A stretch of 64,000 nucleotides of DNA from Limnohabitans lacus. Its GTDB lineage: Bacteria; Pseudomonadota; Gammaproteobacteria; Burkholderiales; Burkholderiaceae_C. This document shows positions 16,749 through 24,949 of this stretch, piece by piece. Made by a program: the position numbers and the translations under genes. The stretch's first letter is position 1. Every line of letters begins with the position of its first letter. The stretch is taken from assembly GCF_030053395.1 (NCBI RefSeq), contig NZ_JASGBH010000003.1, positions 332,295 to 396,294 of the forward strand, read 5' to 3'. The notes under the pieces were generated by a model. The model searched no databases, was not told where the DNA came from, and saw nothing but the letters and a program-made list of their open reading frames with translations.

Positions 16749-17456
16749 ATGCTTGATATTTCCCGCATCCGCGCCATTACCCTCGATCTGGACGACACCT
16801 TGTGGCCCGTCTGGCCCACCATTCACCGCGCTGAACAGGTGTTGACCGACTGGCTGACGCAGCACGCGCCCGCCACAGCGGCGCTGTCTGGCCAAGCCGA
16901 GGTCAAAAAAGCCGTGCGCGCCGAGATCAACGCCCGCCACGCCGACCGGGCACACGATTTGTCATTCTTGCGGCTAGAGGCCATCCGCGCGCTGATGCTG
17001 CAAGCCGGTGACCCGGGCCACTTGGCCGAGCCCGCGTTTGAGGTCTTTTTTGCCGAACGCCAGCGGGTCGATTTGTTTGACGATGCGCTGCCCGCCTTGA
17101 CGTTCTGGAGCCAGCGCTACCCGGTGGTGGCGCTGTCGAACGGCAACGCCGATGTGCACCGCGTGGGCATTGGCCAGCACTTTCATGCCAGTGTCAGCGC
17201 CAAGTCCATGGGGGTGGCCAAGCCGGATTTGCGGGTCTTTGTGGCCGGTGCCCAGGCCGCAGGCGTGGCCCCGCACGAAGTCTTGCACATCGGAGACGAC
17301 GCCCACGCCGATTGCGTGGGGGCGCTGGCCGCAGGCATGCAAGTGGCTTGGCTCAACCGCGAAGGCCACGACTGGAGCCACGGAGACACCCGCCCGCACC
17401 TGGAGGTGCGAGACTTGCACCAACTGTGTGCTTGCTGGCCTGAATACTTGGCGTAG
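16749..17456 (+). CDS. HAD-family hydrolase (5'-nucleotidase/YjjG-like)
   Basis: ATG 16749 gives 235 residues. Motif I LDLDDTLWPVWPTI includes both catalytic Asp residues. Motif II is VVALSNGNADV, motif III Lys lies in GVAKPDLRVF, and motif IV is HIGDDAHADCVGALAAGM. A helical cap separates motifs I and II, as in subfamily I enzymes that dephosphorylate nucleotides or small metabolites. The TAG stop falls inside a family B repeat element (17453-17477). The C-terminus may thus have been set by repeat insertion. Confidence 0.88.
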   Translation: MLDISRIRAITLDLDDTLWPVWPTIHRAEQVLTDWLTQHAPATAALSGQAEVKKAVRAEINARHADRAHDLSFLRLEAIRALMLQAGDPGHLAEPAFEVFFAERQRVDLFDDALPALTFWSQRYPVVALSNGNADVHRVGIGQHFHASVSAKSMGVAKPDLRVFVAGAQAAGVAPHEVLHIGDDAHADCVGALAAGMQVAWLNREGHDWSHGDTRPHLEVRDLHQLCACWPEYLA

Positions 17457-17477
17457 ATCGTTGGCTTCAGCCACGAC
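17453..17477. repeat. REP-like repeat, family B copy 2 (diverged)
   Basis: GTAGATCGTTGGCTTCAGCC is followed by ACGAC. It aligns with family B copy 1 and retains the GGCTTCAGCC core hairpin. It overlaps the stop codon of the HAD gene. Confidence 0.6.
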
Positions 17478-17540
17478 AAGTGCCTGCGCTGAAACCACCC
17501 AAGTGGCAGCTGAAGCTTTCGACCCACTTGAGCACCATTT

Positions 17541-17610
17541 GTAGGTCGGCGGCTTCAGCACCGACATTCGTTCCGGATGACACAGCGTTGGCGCTGAACC
17601 GCCAAGCTAC
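17541..17610. repeat. REP-like repeats, family B copy 3 plus inverted copy 4
   Basis: A direct copy GTAGGTCGGCGGCTTCAGCA followed by CCGAC (17541-17565) faces an inverted degenerate copy GCGCTGAACCGCCAAGCTAC (17591-17610). The two can pair as a larger BIME-like structure in the leader of the GST-like gene. Confidence 0.6.
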
Positions 17611-17650
17611 AGGCAACAGCCCACTTCGACCGACCCAACAGGAGACCAAC

Positions 17651-18301
17651 ATGACTTTGAAAATTTACGGCATCGGCGCATCCCGTGCACAACGCCCCTT
17701 GTGGACGGCTTTGGAGCTGGACGTGCCGTTTGAACTCGTCTCTACGCCCTATGCCGGTGGCGCCACCCGCACGCCGGAGTTTTTGGCGATCAATCCCAAC
17801 GGCCACATTCCGGCGCTGATCGACGAGCGCCCCGAAGGCGCAGTCACCGTTTGGGAAAGCATGGCTTGCGCGCTCTACATTGCCCGCGTGCACGGCAAGG
17901 CTGACGGCCAAACGATTGCGCCTGCCACGCCCCGCGAAGAGGCCGAGGCCTTGCGCTGGAGTTTTTGGACCGTGTCCGAGCTGGAATCTGATGCGCTCAC
18001 CGTGCTGATGCACCGCATGGCCATGCCCGAAGACCAGCGCAAACCCGAGTTGGCCGACAAAGCGGAAAGCCGATTGAAAGTGCCGTTGGCCGTGCTCGAA
18101 GCCCACCTGCAAGCCCAAAACGCCAAAGGCGAGGCTTACCTGGCCGCTAACCGTTTCACCGTCGCCGATGTGTGCGTGGCTTGCGTCGCCAGCTGGGTGC
18201 GCCCAGCCGCTGCGCTGCTGGCGCAATACCCAGCGGTGTCGGCTTGGCTCAAACTTTGTTTGGTTCGGCCAGCGCAGGCTCAGGCGCGAGGCTTGAAGTA
18301 G
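17651..18301 (+). CDS. Glutathione S-transferase family protein
   Basis: ATG 17651 (AGGAGA just upstream at 17639-17644) gives 216 residues. The N-terminal thioredoxin-like domain includes GASRAQRPLWTALELDVPFE, the cis-Pro site NPNGHIPALID and the glutathione-binding WESMACALYIA. A helical C-terminal domain contains RFTVADVCVACVASW with the N-capping box. Bacterial GSTs of this size detoxify electrophiles or work in aromatic catabolism. The substrate is unknown. Confidence 0.9.
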   Translation: MTLKIYGIGASRAQRPLWTALELDVPFELVSTPYAGGATRTPEFLAINPNGHIPALIDERPEGAVTVWESMACALYIARVHGKADGQTIAPATPREEAEALRWSFWTVSELESDALTVLMHRMAMPEDQRKPELADKAESRLKVPLAVLEAHLQAQNAKGEAYLAANRFTVADVCVACVASWVRPAAALLAQYPAVSAWLKLCLVRPAQAQARGLK

Positions 18302-18372
18302 GCGCGTGCCTTTGAGCCCCTGTTGGCGATGGACTCAAGTTTCAGGGTCAGAGGGTGCCCACTGAGGTCGCT

Positions 18373-19212
18373 TCAAAACCGACCCAGCGCCTGCATCTTC
18401 CACGCCAGCCACAGCTTGCGCAGCGGCGTGAGCGCAATGCGCTGGTGCAGCACTTGGTAGCCCGAGGCTTCGATTTCACGCAGCAAGGTGCGGTAGATGC
18501 TGGCCATCATGAGGCCCGGCTTTTGGGCGCGGCGGTCGGCCGCAGGCAACAGTGCCAGGGCTTCGTCGTACAGGGCGTGTGCACGGTCGGTTTGGAACTT
18601 CATCAGCGCAGTGAAGCGGTCTGAATAGTCGCGCTGCATCAGGTCTTGCGCTTTGACGCCAAAGCGTTGCTGCTCGTCCAGCGGCAGGTAGATGCGTCCG
18701 CGCAGGGCGTCTTCGCCCACGTCACGGATGATGTTGGTCATCTGAAAGGCCAGGCCCAGCTTGTGCGCGTAAGCCGTGGTCGCCTCGTCGGTCTGGCCAA
18801 AAATGCGGGCGGCGACTTCACCCACCACGCCAGCCACCAAATGGCAGTAAGTTGTGAGGCCCGTAAAGTCCAAGTAGCGGGTCTGGTTCAGGTCCATCTG
18901 GCAGCCGTCGATCACGGCCATCAGGTGGCGGCTTTCGATGCCAAAGGGCTGGGTGTGCGGCATCAACGCCTGCATGACCGGGTGGCTGGGCTGGCCGGCA
19001 TAGGCTTGTTGCACTTCTTTTTGCCACCAGCCGAGCTTGGCTGCGGCCACGCTGGAGTCTTTGATTTCATCGACCACGTCGTCCACTTCGCGGCAAAAGG
19101 CATAAAACGCGGTGATGGCGGCGCGGCGCTCGGCCGGCAGAAAGAGGAAGGCGTAATAAAAGCTGCTGCCCGAGGCGGCGGCTTTTTGCTGGACGTAGTC
19201 TTGCGGGCTCAT
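18373..19212 (-). CDS. hpnD: Presqualene-diphosphate/squalene synthase family enzyme (HpnD type)
   Basis: From ATG 19212 the protein has 279 residues. The longer frame upstream overlaps the next gene and is not used. Motifs are SSFYYAFLFLPAERRAAITAFYAFCREVDDVVDE, with the first Asp-rich motif DDVVDE, YCHLVAGVVGEV and the second motif QMTNIIRDVGEDALRGRIYLP. This fits HpnD, which joins two farnesyl diphosphates to presqualene diphosphate on the way to hopanoids. It follows its homologue by 14 bases. No hpnE-like flavin enzyme is in the window. Confidence 0.85.
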   Translation of the reverse strand: MSPQDYVQQKAAASGSSFYYAFLFLPAERRAAITAFYAFCREVDDVVDEIKDSSVAAAKLGWWQKEVQQAYAGQPSHPVMQALMPHTQPFGIESRHLMAVIDGCQMDLNQTRYLDFTGLTTYCHLVAGVVGEVAARIFGQTDEATTAYAHKLGLAFQMTNIIRDVGEDALRGRIYLPLDEQQRFGVKAQDLMQRDYSDRFTALMKFQTDRAHALYDEALALLPAADRRAQKPGLMMASIYRTLLREIEASGYQVLHQRIALTPLRKLWLAWKMQALGRF

Positions 19213-19226
19213 GGGCTGGGATTGTC

Positions 19227-20255
19227 TCACTGCGAGAGGTGCTGAAATTCTCGGGCCACGGCATCGGGCGATGCCAGTCGCCACAGCAATCGCCACAGCA
19301 AGGTACGCATTTCGTGGCGCGGCATTTTCACGCGTTGGGTCAGCGCTTGTGGGCCGGCTTGGCGCAACAGGGCCACGGTGCGCGCACCGATCAAGGCGGG
19401 CAGGGCGCAGGCCAAGCGCAGGCGCCGACTGGTCAGGCACTGGCTGTAGTGCACGCCTTCGCTCAGTTGCTGGTGGGTTTGCTGCAGGTAATCGCTCCAC
19501 AAGGGGGCCAGTTGCTGCAGCGTGGCCGCGTCACCCGTGCGTGCGGCCGTGATCAGGCGCTCTGGGCTCAGGCCCAAGGGGCTCAGGCGTTCTTCGGGCA
19601 GGTAGCAGCGGCCAGCAACCAAGTCGGCCCCGGCGTCGCGCAGGATGTTCAGCCGTTGCAAGCCCATGCCGTAGGCGCGGCCCGCCAGGCGCATGGCGTC
19701 TGCGCTTTGGGTGGCAAAGCCGGGCAGGTGGCGCTCGCACAGCTCGGTCCAGAACTCGCCCACGCATCCGGCCACGAGCCAGGTGTAGTCGTCCAGGGCT
19801 GCTTCGGTCATCAATGCTGCTGGCCCTTGTCCAAAGCGCTCGACGTCCAGCACCTGCCCGCGTGTGATGTGGCCCAGCACCCAGCGCACGCTGCGCTGGT
19901 CAGGCGTGCTCAGGTCTTGCATCAGTTGCAGGCAAGCGGGCAGGGCGTGCATCAGGGCTTGTTCGTGCGGGTCGCTTTGCCGCTGGGCAAAGGTTTTGAT
20001 TTGGTCTTGCAGCGCGGTGGGCAGCGTTGCCAAGGTATCGAAGCTGGCAGCCAAGCCTTGCAGCAAGTCCAGTCGTTCGGCTGCAGGCATGTGGGTGGTG
20101 TCGGCCACGGTGTCGGTCGCGCGTGCCAGCAGGTAGCCCACCGCGATAGGGCCTTGCAAAGCGGCAGGCAGCAGTCGGATCGTCAGGTAAAAAGAGCGCG
20201 AAACACCGCGCAAAAGCTGCAGTTGGTCGCGGGTCAAAAGGGCGTTTTTGGGCAT
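19227..20255 (-). CDS. Second squalene/phytoene synthase family enzyme (HpnC-like or one-step SQS-like)
   Basis: ATG 20255 gives 342 residues, longer than usual HpnC. Key motifs are LRGVSRSFYLTIRLLPAALQ, ARATDTVADT (DxxxD motif), YTWLVAGCVGEFWTELC and LQRLNILRDAGADLVAGRCY (second Asp motif). The extra length and the SRSFYLTIRLLP opening look more like farnesyl-diphosphate farnesyltransferases than canonical HpnC. Partnered with HpnD it could take presqualene diphosphate to hydroxysqualene or squalene. Which reaction it performs is open. Confidence 0.8.
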   Translation of the reverse strand: MPKNALLTRDQLQLLRGVSRSFYLTIRLLPAALQGPIAVGYLLARATDTVADTTHMPAAERLDLLQGLAASFDTLATLPTALQDQIKTFAQRQSDPHEQALMHALPACLQLMQDLSTPDQRSVRWVLGHITRGQVLDVERFGQGPAALMTEAALDDYTWLVAGCVGEFWTELCERHLPGFATQSADAMRLAGRAYGMGLQRLNILRDAGADLVAGRCYLPEERLSPLGLSPERLITAARTGDAATLQQLAPLWSDYLQQTHQQLSEGVHYSQCLTSRRLRLACALPALIGARTVALLRQAGPQALTQRVKMPRHEMRTLLWRLLWRLASPDAVAREFQHLSQ

Positions 20256-20301
20256 GGTCAATCCCTATTGTCGCTTGACACAGATCATCGCTTTGATTAG
20301 A

Positions 20302-20323
20302 TTACTAACCAGTCAGTCATTAA
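20302..20323. promoter_or_regulatory. Imperfect palindrome, possible TetR-type operator
   Basis: TTACTAACCAG next to TCAGTCATTAA forms an interrupted inverted repeat with six of eleven pairs matching. It lies in the 86-base region between the squalene synthase gene and the RND adaptor. Such sites are common for TetR repressors of RND pumps. No tetR gene is nearby, so support is weak. Confidence 0.3.
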
Positions 20324-20341
20324 TTTTTCAGGGACGAAGTC

Positions 20342-21484
20342 ATGCATCACCACTCCACCCACGTCACCAGAGGCCGTTCGGGCTGGCCGATGAGCGCCAT
20401 CGCCGCTGTTGGTGTCGCTTTGGCTTTGTCGGCTTGTTCCCGTCAAGAAGCTGCCCAAGAGCCGATTCGCGCGGTCAAGTTGTTGACCGTGGGCGGCTCG
20501 GCGCTGAACGTGCAAGGCGAATACGCCGCCGAGGTGCGCGCCCGCATCGAATCGCGTTTGGGCTTTCGGGTCGGCGGCAAATTGGTCCAGCGCCAAGCCG
20601 AGGTGGGCCAGCGCGTGAATGCCGGTCAGGTGCTGGCGCAAATCGATGCGCAAGATTACCAACTGGGCGCCCAAGCGGCCATGGCCCAAGTGAGCGCGGC
20701 ACAAACCCAGCGGGACTTGGCCCTGTCCGATTTCAAGCGCTACGAATCGCTCAAGGCGCAAAACTTCATCAGTGGCGCAGAACTGGAGCGTCGCGAAGCC
20801 ACCCTCAAGGCCGCAGAAGCGACCCTGACCCAAGCCAAAGCGCAGGCCCAGTCCCAGACCAACCAAGCGAATTACACCCAGCTCAATGCGACCACCGCCG
20901 GTGTCGTGACGGGCATCGAAGCCGAAATCGGTCAGGTGGTGGCCGCAGGCCAGCCCGTGGTGCGCCTGGCCCACGACGGCCCACGCGATGCGGTGTTTTC
21001 GGTGTCTGAACAAGCTGTTTTGGCGATCAAGCCTGGGCAGGCCATGCAGGCCGTGCTCAGCAGCACAGGTCAAGTCTTGCAGGGCCGTGTGCGCGAGGTG
21101 GGCGCCAGTGCCGATCCGGTGACTCGGACCTACCTGGTCAAGCTGGCGCTGGACAAAGCCGAACAGCTGCCTTTGGGGGCCACCGTCAACGTGTTGGCGG
21201 GCCAGTTGCCAGGCAGTCAGGCCGCGGCCATCCAACTGCCCACCAGCGCTTTGCGCCAGGATGGGAATGCCACGGCAGTGTGGGTGTTTGATCCGGCCAG
21301 CATGAGCGTGCGCTCGCAAGCCGTGCAAGTGGGTCCGATCGAAGGGAACCAAGTGGCCATTGTGTCGGGCCTGACGCCTGGCCAGAAGGTGGTGAGTGCG
21401 GGTGTGCATGTGCTGACCGCTGGTCAAAAGGTGAGCGAATACGGCGCGGCCGCCCAGCCTGCTGAACAGCCAGCCAAGCGGTGA
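20342..21484 (+). CDS. RND efflux periplasmic adaptor (membrane fusion) lipoprotein
   Basis: This 380-residue protein has a lipoprotein signal ending LALSACSRQ. The adaptor fold is visible as EVRARIESRLGFRVGGKLVQRQAEVGQRV (lipoyl half), a coiled-coil hairpin (about 115-185, rich in Ala/Gln), TTAGVVTGIEAEIGQVVAAGQPVVRLA (second lipoyl half) and a beta-barrel with VREVGASADPVTRTYLVKLAL. It connects the RND pump to an outer-membrane channel. The stop overlaps a GTG that could start the pump gene. Confidence 0.92.
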   Translation: MHHHSTHVTRGRSGWPMSAIAAVGVALALSACSRQEAAQEPIRAVKLLTVGGSALNVQGEYAAEVRARIESRLGFRVGGKLVQRQAEVGQRVNAGQVLAQIDAQDYQLGAQAAMAQVSAAQTQRDLALSDFKRYESLKAQNFISGAELERREATLKAAEATLTQAKAQAQSQTNQANYTQLNATTAGVVTGIEAEIGQVVAAGQPVVRLAHDGPRDAVFSVSEQAVLAIKPGQAMQAVLSSTGQVLQGRVREVGASADPVTRTYLVKLALDKAEQLPLGATVNVLAGQLPGSQAAAIQLPTSALRQDGNATAVWVFDPASMSVRSQAVQVGPIEGNQVAIVSGLTPGQKVVSAGVHVLTAGQKVSEYGAAAQPAEQPAKR

Positions 21485-21489
21485 GCCCC

Positions 21490-24400
21490 ATGCAAGAGAC
21501 CAATACCCGATTCAACCTCTCGCGCTGGGCGCTGGAGCACCCGGCCCTCACGCGCTACCTGATGGTGGCGCTCATGGTGCTGGGCATGTCGTCTTACTTT
21601 CAGCTGGGGCAAGACGAAGACCCGCCTTTCACCTTCCGAGCCATGGTGGTGCGCACCTATTGGCCCGGGGCCACGGCCCAGCAAGTGGCCGAGCAGGTGA
21701 CCGACAAGCTCGAGCGCACCCTGCAAGAAGTGCCTTACGCCGACAAGATCCGCAGCTACTCCAAGCCTGGCGAATCGCAAATCATTTTGGAGTTGAAGGA
21801 CTACTCCAAGCCGGGCGAAGTGCCCCAGGTTTGGTACACCGTGCGCAAAAAAATCGGGGATATGCGCGCCACCTTGCCCCTGGGCGTGGTGGGGCCGTTT
21901 TTCAACGATGACTTTGGCGATGTCTATGGGGTGATTTACGCCCTGAGCGGCGAAGGGTTCACACCAGCCGAAGTCAAGTTGCAGGCTGACCGTGTGCGCC
22001 AAACGCTTTTGCGTGTGCGCGATGTGGCCAAGGTCGAATTGTTTGGCGTGCAAGACGAAAAAGTTTTCGTCGAGATTTCGCAGAAAAAGCTCGCTCAGAT
22101 GAACCTGGACATGGGCGCTGTGTTGGCCCAGTTGGGTCAACAAAACGCGGTGGAATCCGCCGGCACCATCCAGTCGCCCAGCGATGTGGTGCAGGTGCGC
22201 GTAGGCGGGCAGTTCCAGAACCTGGACGATTTGCGCGCCATGCCGATCCGAGGTGCTTCGGGGTCACAACTTCGCTTGTCGGACATTGCCCAGGTCAGCC
22301 GTGGCTATGTGGACCCTCCGTCGGTCAAGGTGCGCCACGAGGGGCAAGAAGTCATTGGCTTGGGCGTGAGCATGGCCAAGGGCGGCGACATCATCGCTTT
22401 GGGCCACGCCTTGCAAGCGAGCATCAAGGACATTGAAACCAGCTTGCCCGTGGGCTTGACGCTCACGCAGATCCAAGACCAGCCTTCGGCCGTGTCCAAA
22501 TCTGTCAACGAGTTCATCAAGGTGCTGATCGAGGCGGTGGTGATCGTCTTGGCGGTGAGCTTCTTGGCGCTGGGCTTGCACAAGCGCCCAGGGCACAACC
22601 CGTTGTGGCGCCGCTGGACGCTCGACATCCGCCCGGGGCTGGTGGTGGGCATCACCATCCCGCTGGTGTTGGCGGTGACCTTTTTGGCCATGAATTACTT
22701 TGGCATTGGCCTGCACAAAATTTCGCTGGGCTCGCTCATCATTGCGCTGGGCCTGCTGGTGGACGACGCGATCATCGCGGTCGAGATGATGGTGCGCAAA
22801 ATGGAAGAGGGCTACGACAAGTTCCGCTCGGCCACCTTTGCGTACGAACTCACGGCCATGCCCATGCTCACGGGCACCTTGATCACGGCGGCAGGCTTTT
22901 TGCCGATTGGCATCGCCAAGTCGGTCACGGGCGAATACACCTTTGCCATCTTTGCGGTCACGGTGATTGCGCTGATCGTCAGCTGGGTGGCTTCGGTTTA
23001 CTTTGTGCCTTACCTGGGCGCTTGGCTGCTCAAGCCGCCAGCGCATGTGGTGGCGGGTGCGCACCATGACTCGGCCGAAATGTTCGACACGCCGTTTTAC
23101 AGGCACTTCCGCCAATGGGTGACTTGGTGCGTGACGCACCGCTGGAAGACGATTGGCATCACCATCGCCTTGTTTGCCCTGGGCATCCTGGGCATGGGCA
23201 AGGTCCAGCAGCAGTTCTTCCCTGACTCCAGCCGCCCCGAAATTTTGGTGGACCTGTGGTTGCCCGAAGGCTCGCCTTTTGTGGCCAGCGAAGAGGTGGC
23301 CAAACGGGTGGAAAAGCGCCTGGCGCAAGAAGAGGGCGTCAGCTCGGTGACCACTTGGGTGGGCTCGGGCGTGCCGCGTTTTTACCTGCCTTTGGACCAG
23401 GTTTTTCCGCAAACCAACGTCTCGCAACTGATCGTCTTGCCCAAGGATCTGAAGACGCGTGAAAGCCTGCGCGTGAAGCTGCCGGCCTTGCTGGCGCAGG
23501 AGTTTCCCGAGGTGCGTGGCCGGGTCAAGTTGCTGCCCAACGGGCCACCTGTGCCTTATCCGGTGCAGTTCCGCGTGGTCGGGACCGAGCCAGCGGCTTT
23601 GCGCCAAAAGGCCGAAGAAGTCAAAGCGGTCATGCGCCGCAACCCCAGCACACGGGGTGTCAATGACAACTGGAACGAGTCGGTCAAAACCGTTCGCCTG
23701 GAAGTGGACCAAGCCAAGGCCCGCGCCTTGGGGGTGACCAGCCAGTCCATTGCTCAGGCTTCTCGCACCTTGTTGTCGGGCTCGCCGGTGGGGCAGTACC
23801 GCGATGGCGACAAATTGATCGACATCGTCTTGCGTCAGCCGGTTCAAGAGCGCGATGCCTTGTCGGACTTGGGTCTGGCCTACGTGCCCACCGCTTCGGG
23901 CAAATCGATTCCGCTGGTGCAAATTGCCAAGCCCGTGCTGGGCTGGGAGCCGGGCGTGATGTGGCGCGAAGGTCGCCAATACGCCATCACGGTGCAATCG
24001 GACATCTCTGAGGGCGTGCAAGGGGCCACGGTGACGGCCCAGCTGCAGCCGGAGTTGAAAAAGCTCCAGGCCGAGTGGCTGGCCCAAGGTCAGGCCGATT
24101 ACCGCATCGAGGTGGCTGGCGCCGTGGAGCAAAGCTCCAAAGGCTCCGCCTCCATTGCGGCGGGTGTGCCCATCATGCTGTTCATCACCTTCACGCTCTT
24201 GATGCTGCAGCTGCAAAGCTTCAGCCGTTCGGTGCTGGTGTTTTTGACCGGACCCTTGGGCATGGCGGGTGTGGCGGCGGCTTTGCTGGCGCTGAACCGG
24301 CCGTTTGGCTTTGTGGCACTGCTGGGCGTGATCGCGCTCATGGGCATGATCCAGCGCAACTCGGTCATCTTGATCGACCAAATCGAGCAGGACCGCGCTG

Positions 24401-24648
24401 CGGGGGTGGAGCCCTGGATGGCGATTGTGGAGTCTGCCGTGCGCCGCTTGCGTCCCATCGTGTTGACGGCCGCCGCAGCGGTGCTGGCCATGATCCCGCT
24501 GTCGCGCAGCGTGTTTTGGGGCCCGATGGCGGTGGCCATCATGGGCGGCTTGATCGTGGCCACGGCGCTGACTTTGCTGGCGCTGCCGGCCATGTACGCC
24601 GCCTGGTTCCGTGTGCCGCGACCTGCGGATCGCTTGGCCAGCGTTTGA
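21490..24648 (+). CDS. RND-family efflux transporter permease (AcrB type)
   Basis: ATG 21490 gives 1052 residues; GTG 21481 is an alternative that overlaps the adaptor stop. The RND layout is clear: TM1 at 20-37, a periplasmic loop with TYWPGATAQQVAEQVTDKLE, the central TM block with GLLVDDAIIAVEMMVRKME (proton-relay Asp-Asp in TM4) and a second repeat with GVIALMGMIQRNSVILIDQIEQD. No outer-membrane factor follows, so a shared TolC-like channel is probable. The substrate class is not evident. A strong terminator hairpin lies downstream. Confidence 0.94.
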   Translation: MQETNTRFNLSRWALEHPALTRYLMVALMVLGMSSYFQLGQDEDPPFTFRAMVVRTYWPGATAQQVAEQVTDKLERTLQEVPYADKIRSYSKPGESQIILELKDYSKPGEVPQVWYTVRKKIGDMRATLPLGVVGPFFNDDFGDVYGVIYALSGEGFTPAEVKLQADRVRQTLLRVRDVAKVELFGVQDEKVFVEISQKKLAQMNLDMGAVLAQLGQQNAVESAGTIQSPSDVVQVRVGGQFQNLDDLRAMPIRGASGSQLRLSDIAQVSRGYVDPPSVKVRHEGQEVIGLGVSMAKGGDIIALGHALQASIKDIETSLPVGLTLTQIQDQPSAVSKSVNEFIKVLIEAVVIVLAVSFLALGLHKRPGHNPLWRRWTLDIRPGLVVGITIPLVLAVTFLAMNYFGIGLHKISLGSLIIALGLLVDDAIIAVEMMVRKMEEGYDKFRSATFAYELTAMPMLTGTLITAAGFLPIGIAKSVTGEYTFAIFAVTVIALIVSWVASVYFVPYLGAWLLKPPAHVVAGAHHDSAEMFDTPFYRHFRQWVTWCVTHRWKTIGITIALFALGILGMGKVQQQFFPDSSRPEILVDLWLPEGSPFVASEEVAKRVEKRLAQEEGVSSVTTWVGSGVPRFYLPLDQVFPQTNVSQLIVLPKDLKTRESLRVKLPALLAQEFPEVRGRVKLLPNGPPVPYPVQFRVVGTEPAALRQKAEEVKAVMRRNPSTRGVNDNWNESVKTVRLEVDQAKARALGVTSQSIAQASRTLLSGSPVGQYRDGDKLIDIVLRQPVQERDALSDLGLAYVPTASGKSIPLVQIAKPVLGWEPGVMWREGRQYAITVQSDISEGVQGATVTAQLQPELKKLQAEWLAQGQADYRIEVAGAVEQSSKGSASIAAGVPIMLFITFTLLMLQLQSFSRSVLVFLTGPLGMAGVAAALLALNRPFGFVALLGVIALMGMIQRNSVILIDQIEQDRAAGVEPWMAIVESAVRRLRPIVLTAAAAVLAMIPLSRSVFWGPMAVAIMGGLIVATALTLLALPAMYAAWFRVPRPADRLASV

Positions 24649-24738
24649 AACCCCACCCCAAGCGGGGAAAACCAGCACCGACCGGCCCCGAAAACGGGGT
24701 TGGGAACGGCTAAAATAGAAAGTTGACCGATTTCAAAC

Positions 24739-24790
24739 GGGCGGTCAGGTCTGCGGGTGGCATCCATCCCGACCTGTTCGCCCTTTTTGT
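24739..24790 (+). terminator. Intrinsic terminator after the RND operon
   Basis: Outer arms GGGCGGTCAGGTC (24739-24751) and GACCTGTTCGCCC (24771-24783) enclose a second small stem CGGGTGG/CCATCCCG. They are followed by TTTTTGTTT. It separates the RND genes from tRNA-Leu. Confidence 0.7.
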
Positions 24791-24798
24791 TTGGATCC

Positions 24799-24885
24799 GC
24801 GCGGGTGGCGAAATTGGTAGACGCACCAGGTTTAGGTCCTGACGGTGGCAACACTGTGCGGGTTCGAGTCCCGCCCCGCGCACCA
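24799..24885 (+). tRNA. tRNA-Leu(UAG)
   Basis: An 87-base class II tRNA: acceptor GCGCGGG pairs with CCCGCGC at 24875-24881, D-arm TGGCGAAATTGGTAGACGC, anticodon loop TTTAGGT (anticodon TAG, reading CUN Leu codons), long variable arm, T-arm GCGGGTTCGAGTCCCGC and an encoded CCA. A TAAAAT at 24711 may be the -10 of an upstream promoter. Confidence 0.96.
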
Positions 24886-24949
24886 ACCGACTTTGGGTCA
24901 CTGGGGCAACCCTGTGGCATGAGAGAAATTCATTTAACCGAGAACGACG

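Noticed and set aside
22264..24678. Minus-strand open frame of about 800 codons opposite the RND pump
   Set aside because: His/Arg/Gln-rich translation with no domain motifs. It is the antisense shadow of the RND gene. The same applies to long frames opposite fbpB (11219-13225), lon (28445-30271), acsA (38155-40005) and livHM (56393-58339).
24799..24885. tRNA-Leu as an integration (att) site of a genomic island
   Set aside because: No integrase, no displaced tRNA 3' copy and no change in gene content on either side. The flanking genes are core housekeeping genes.
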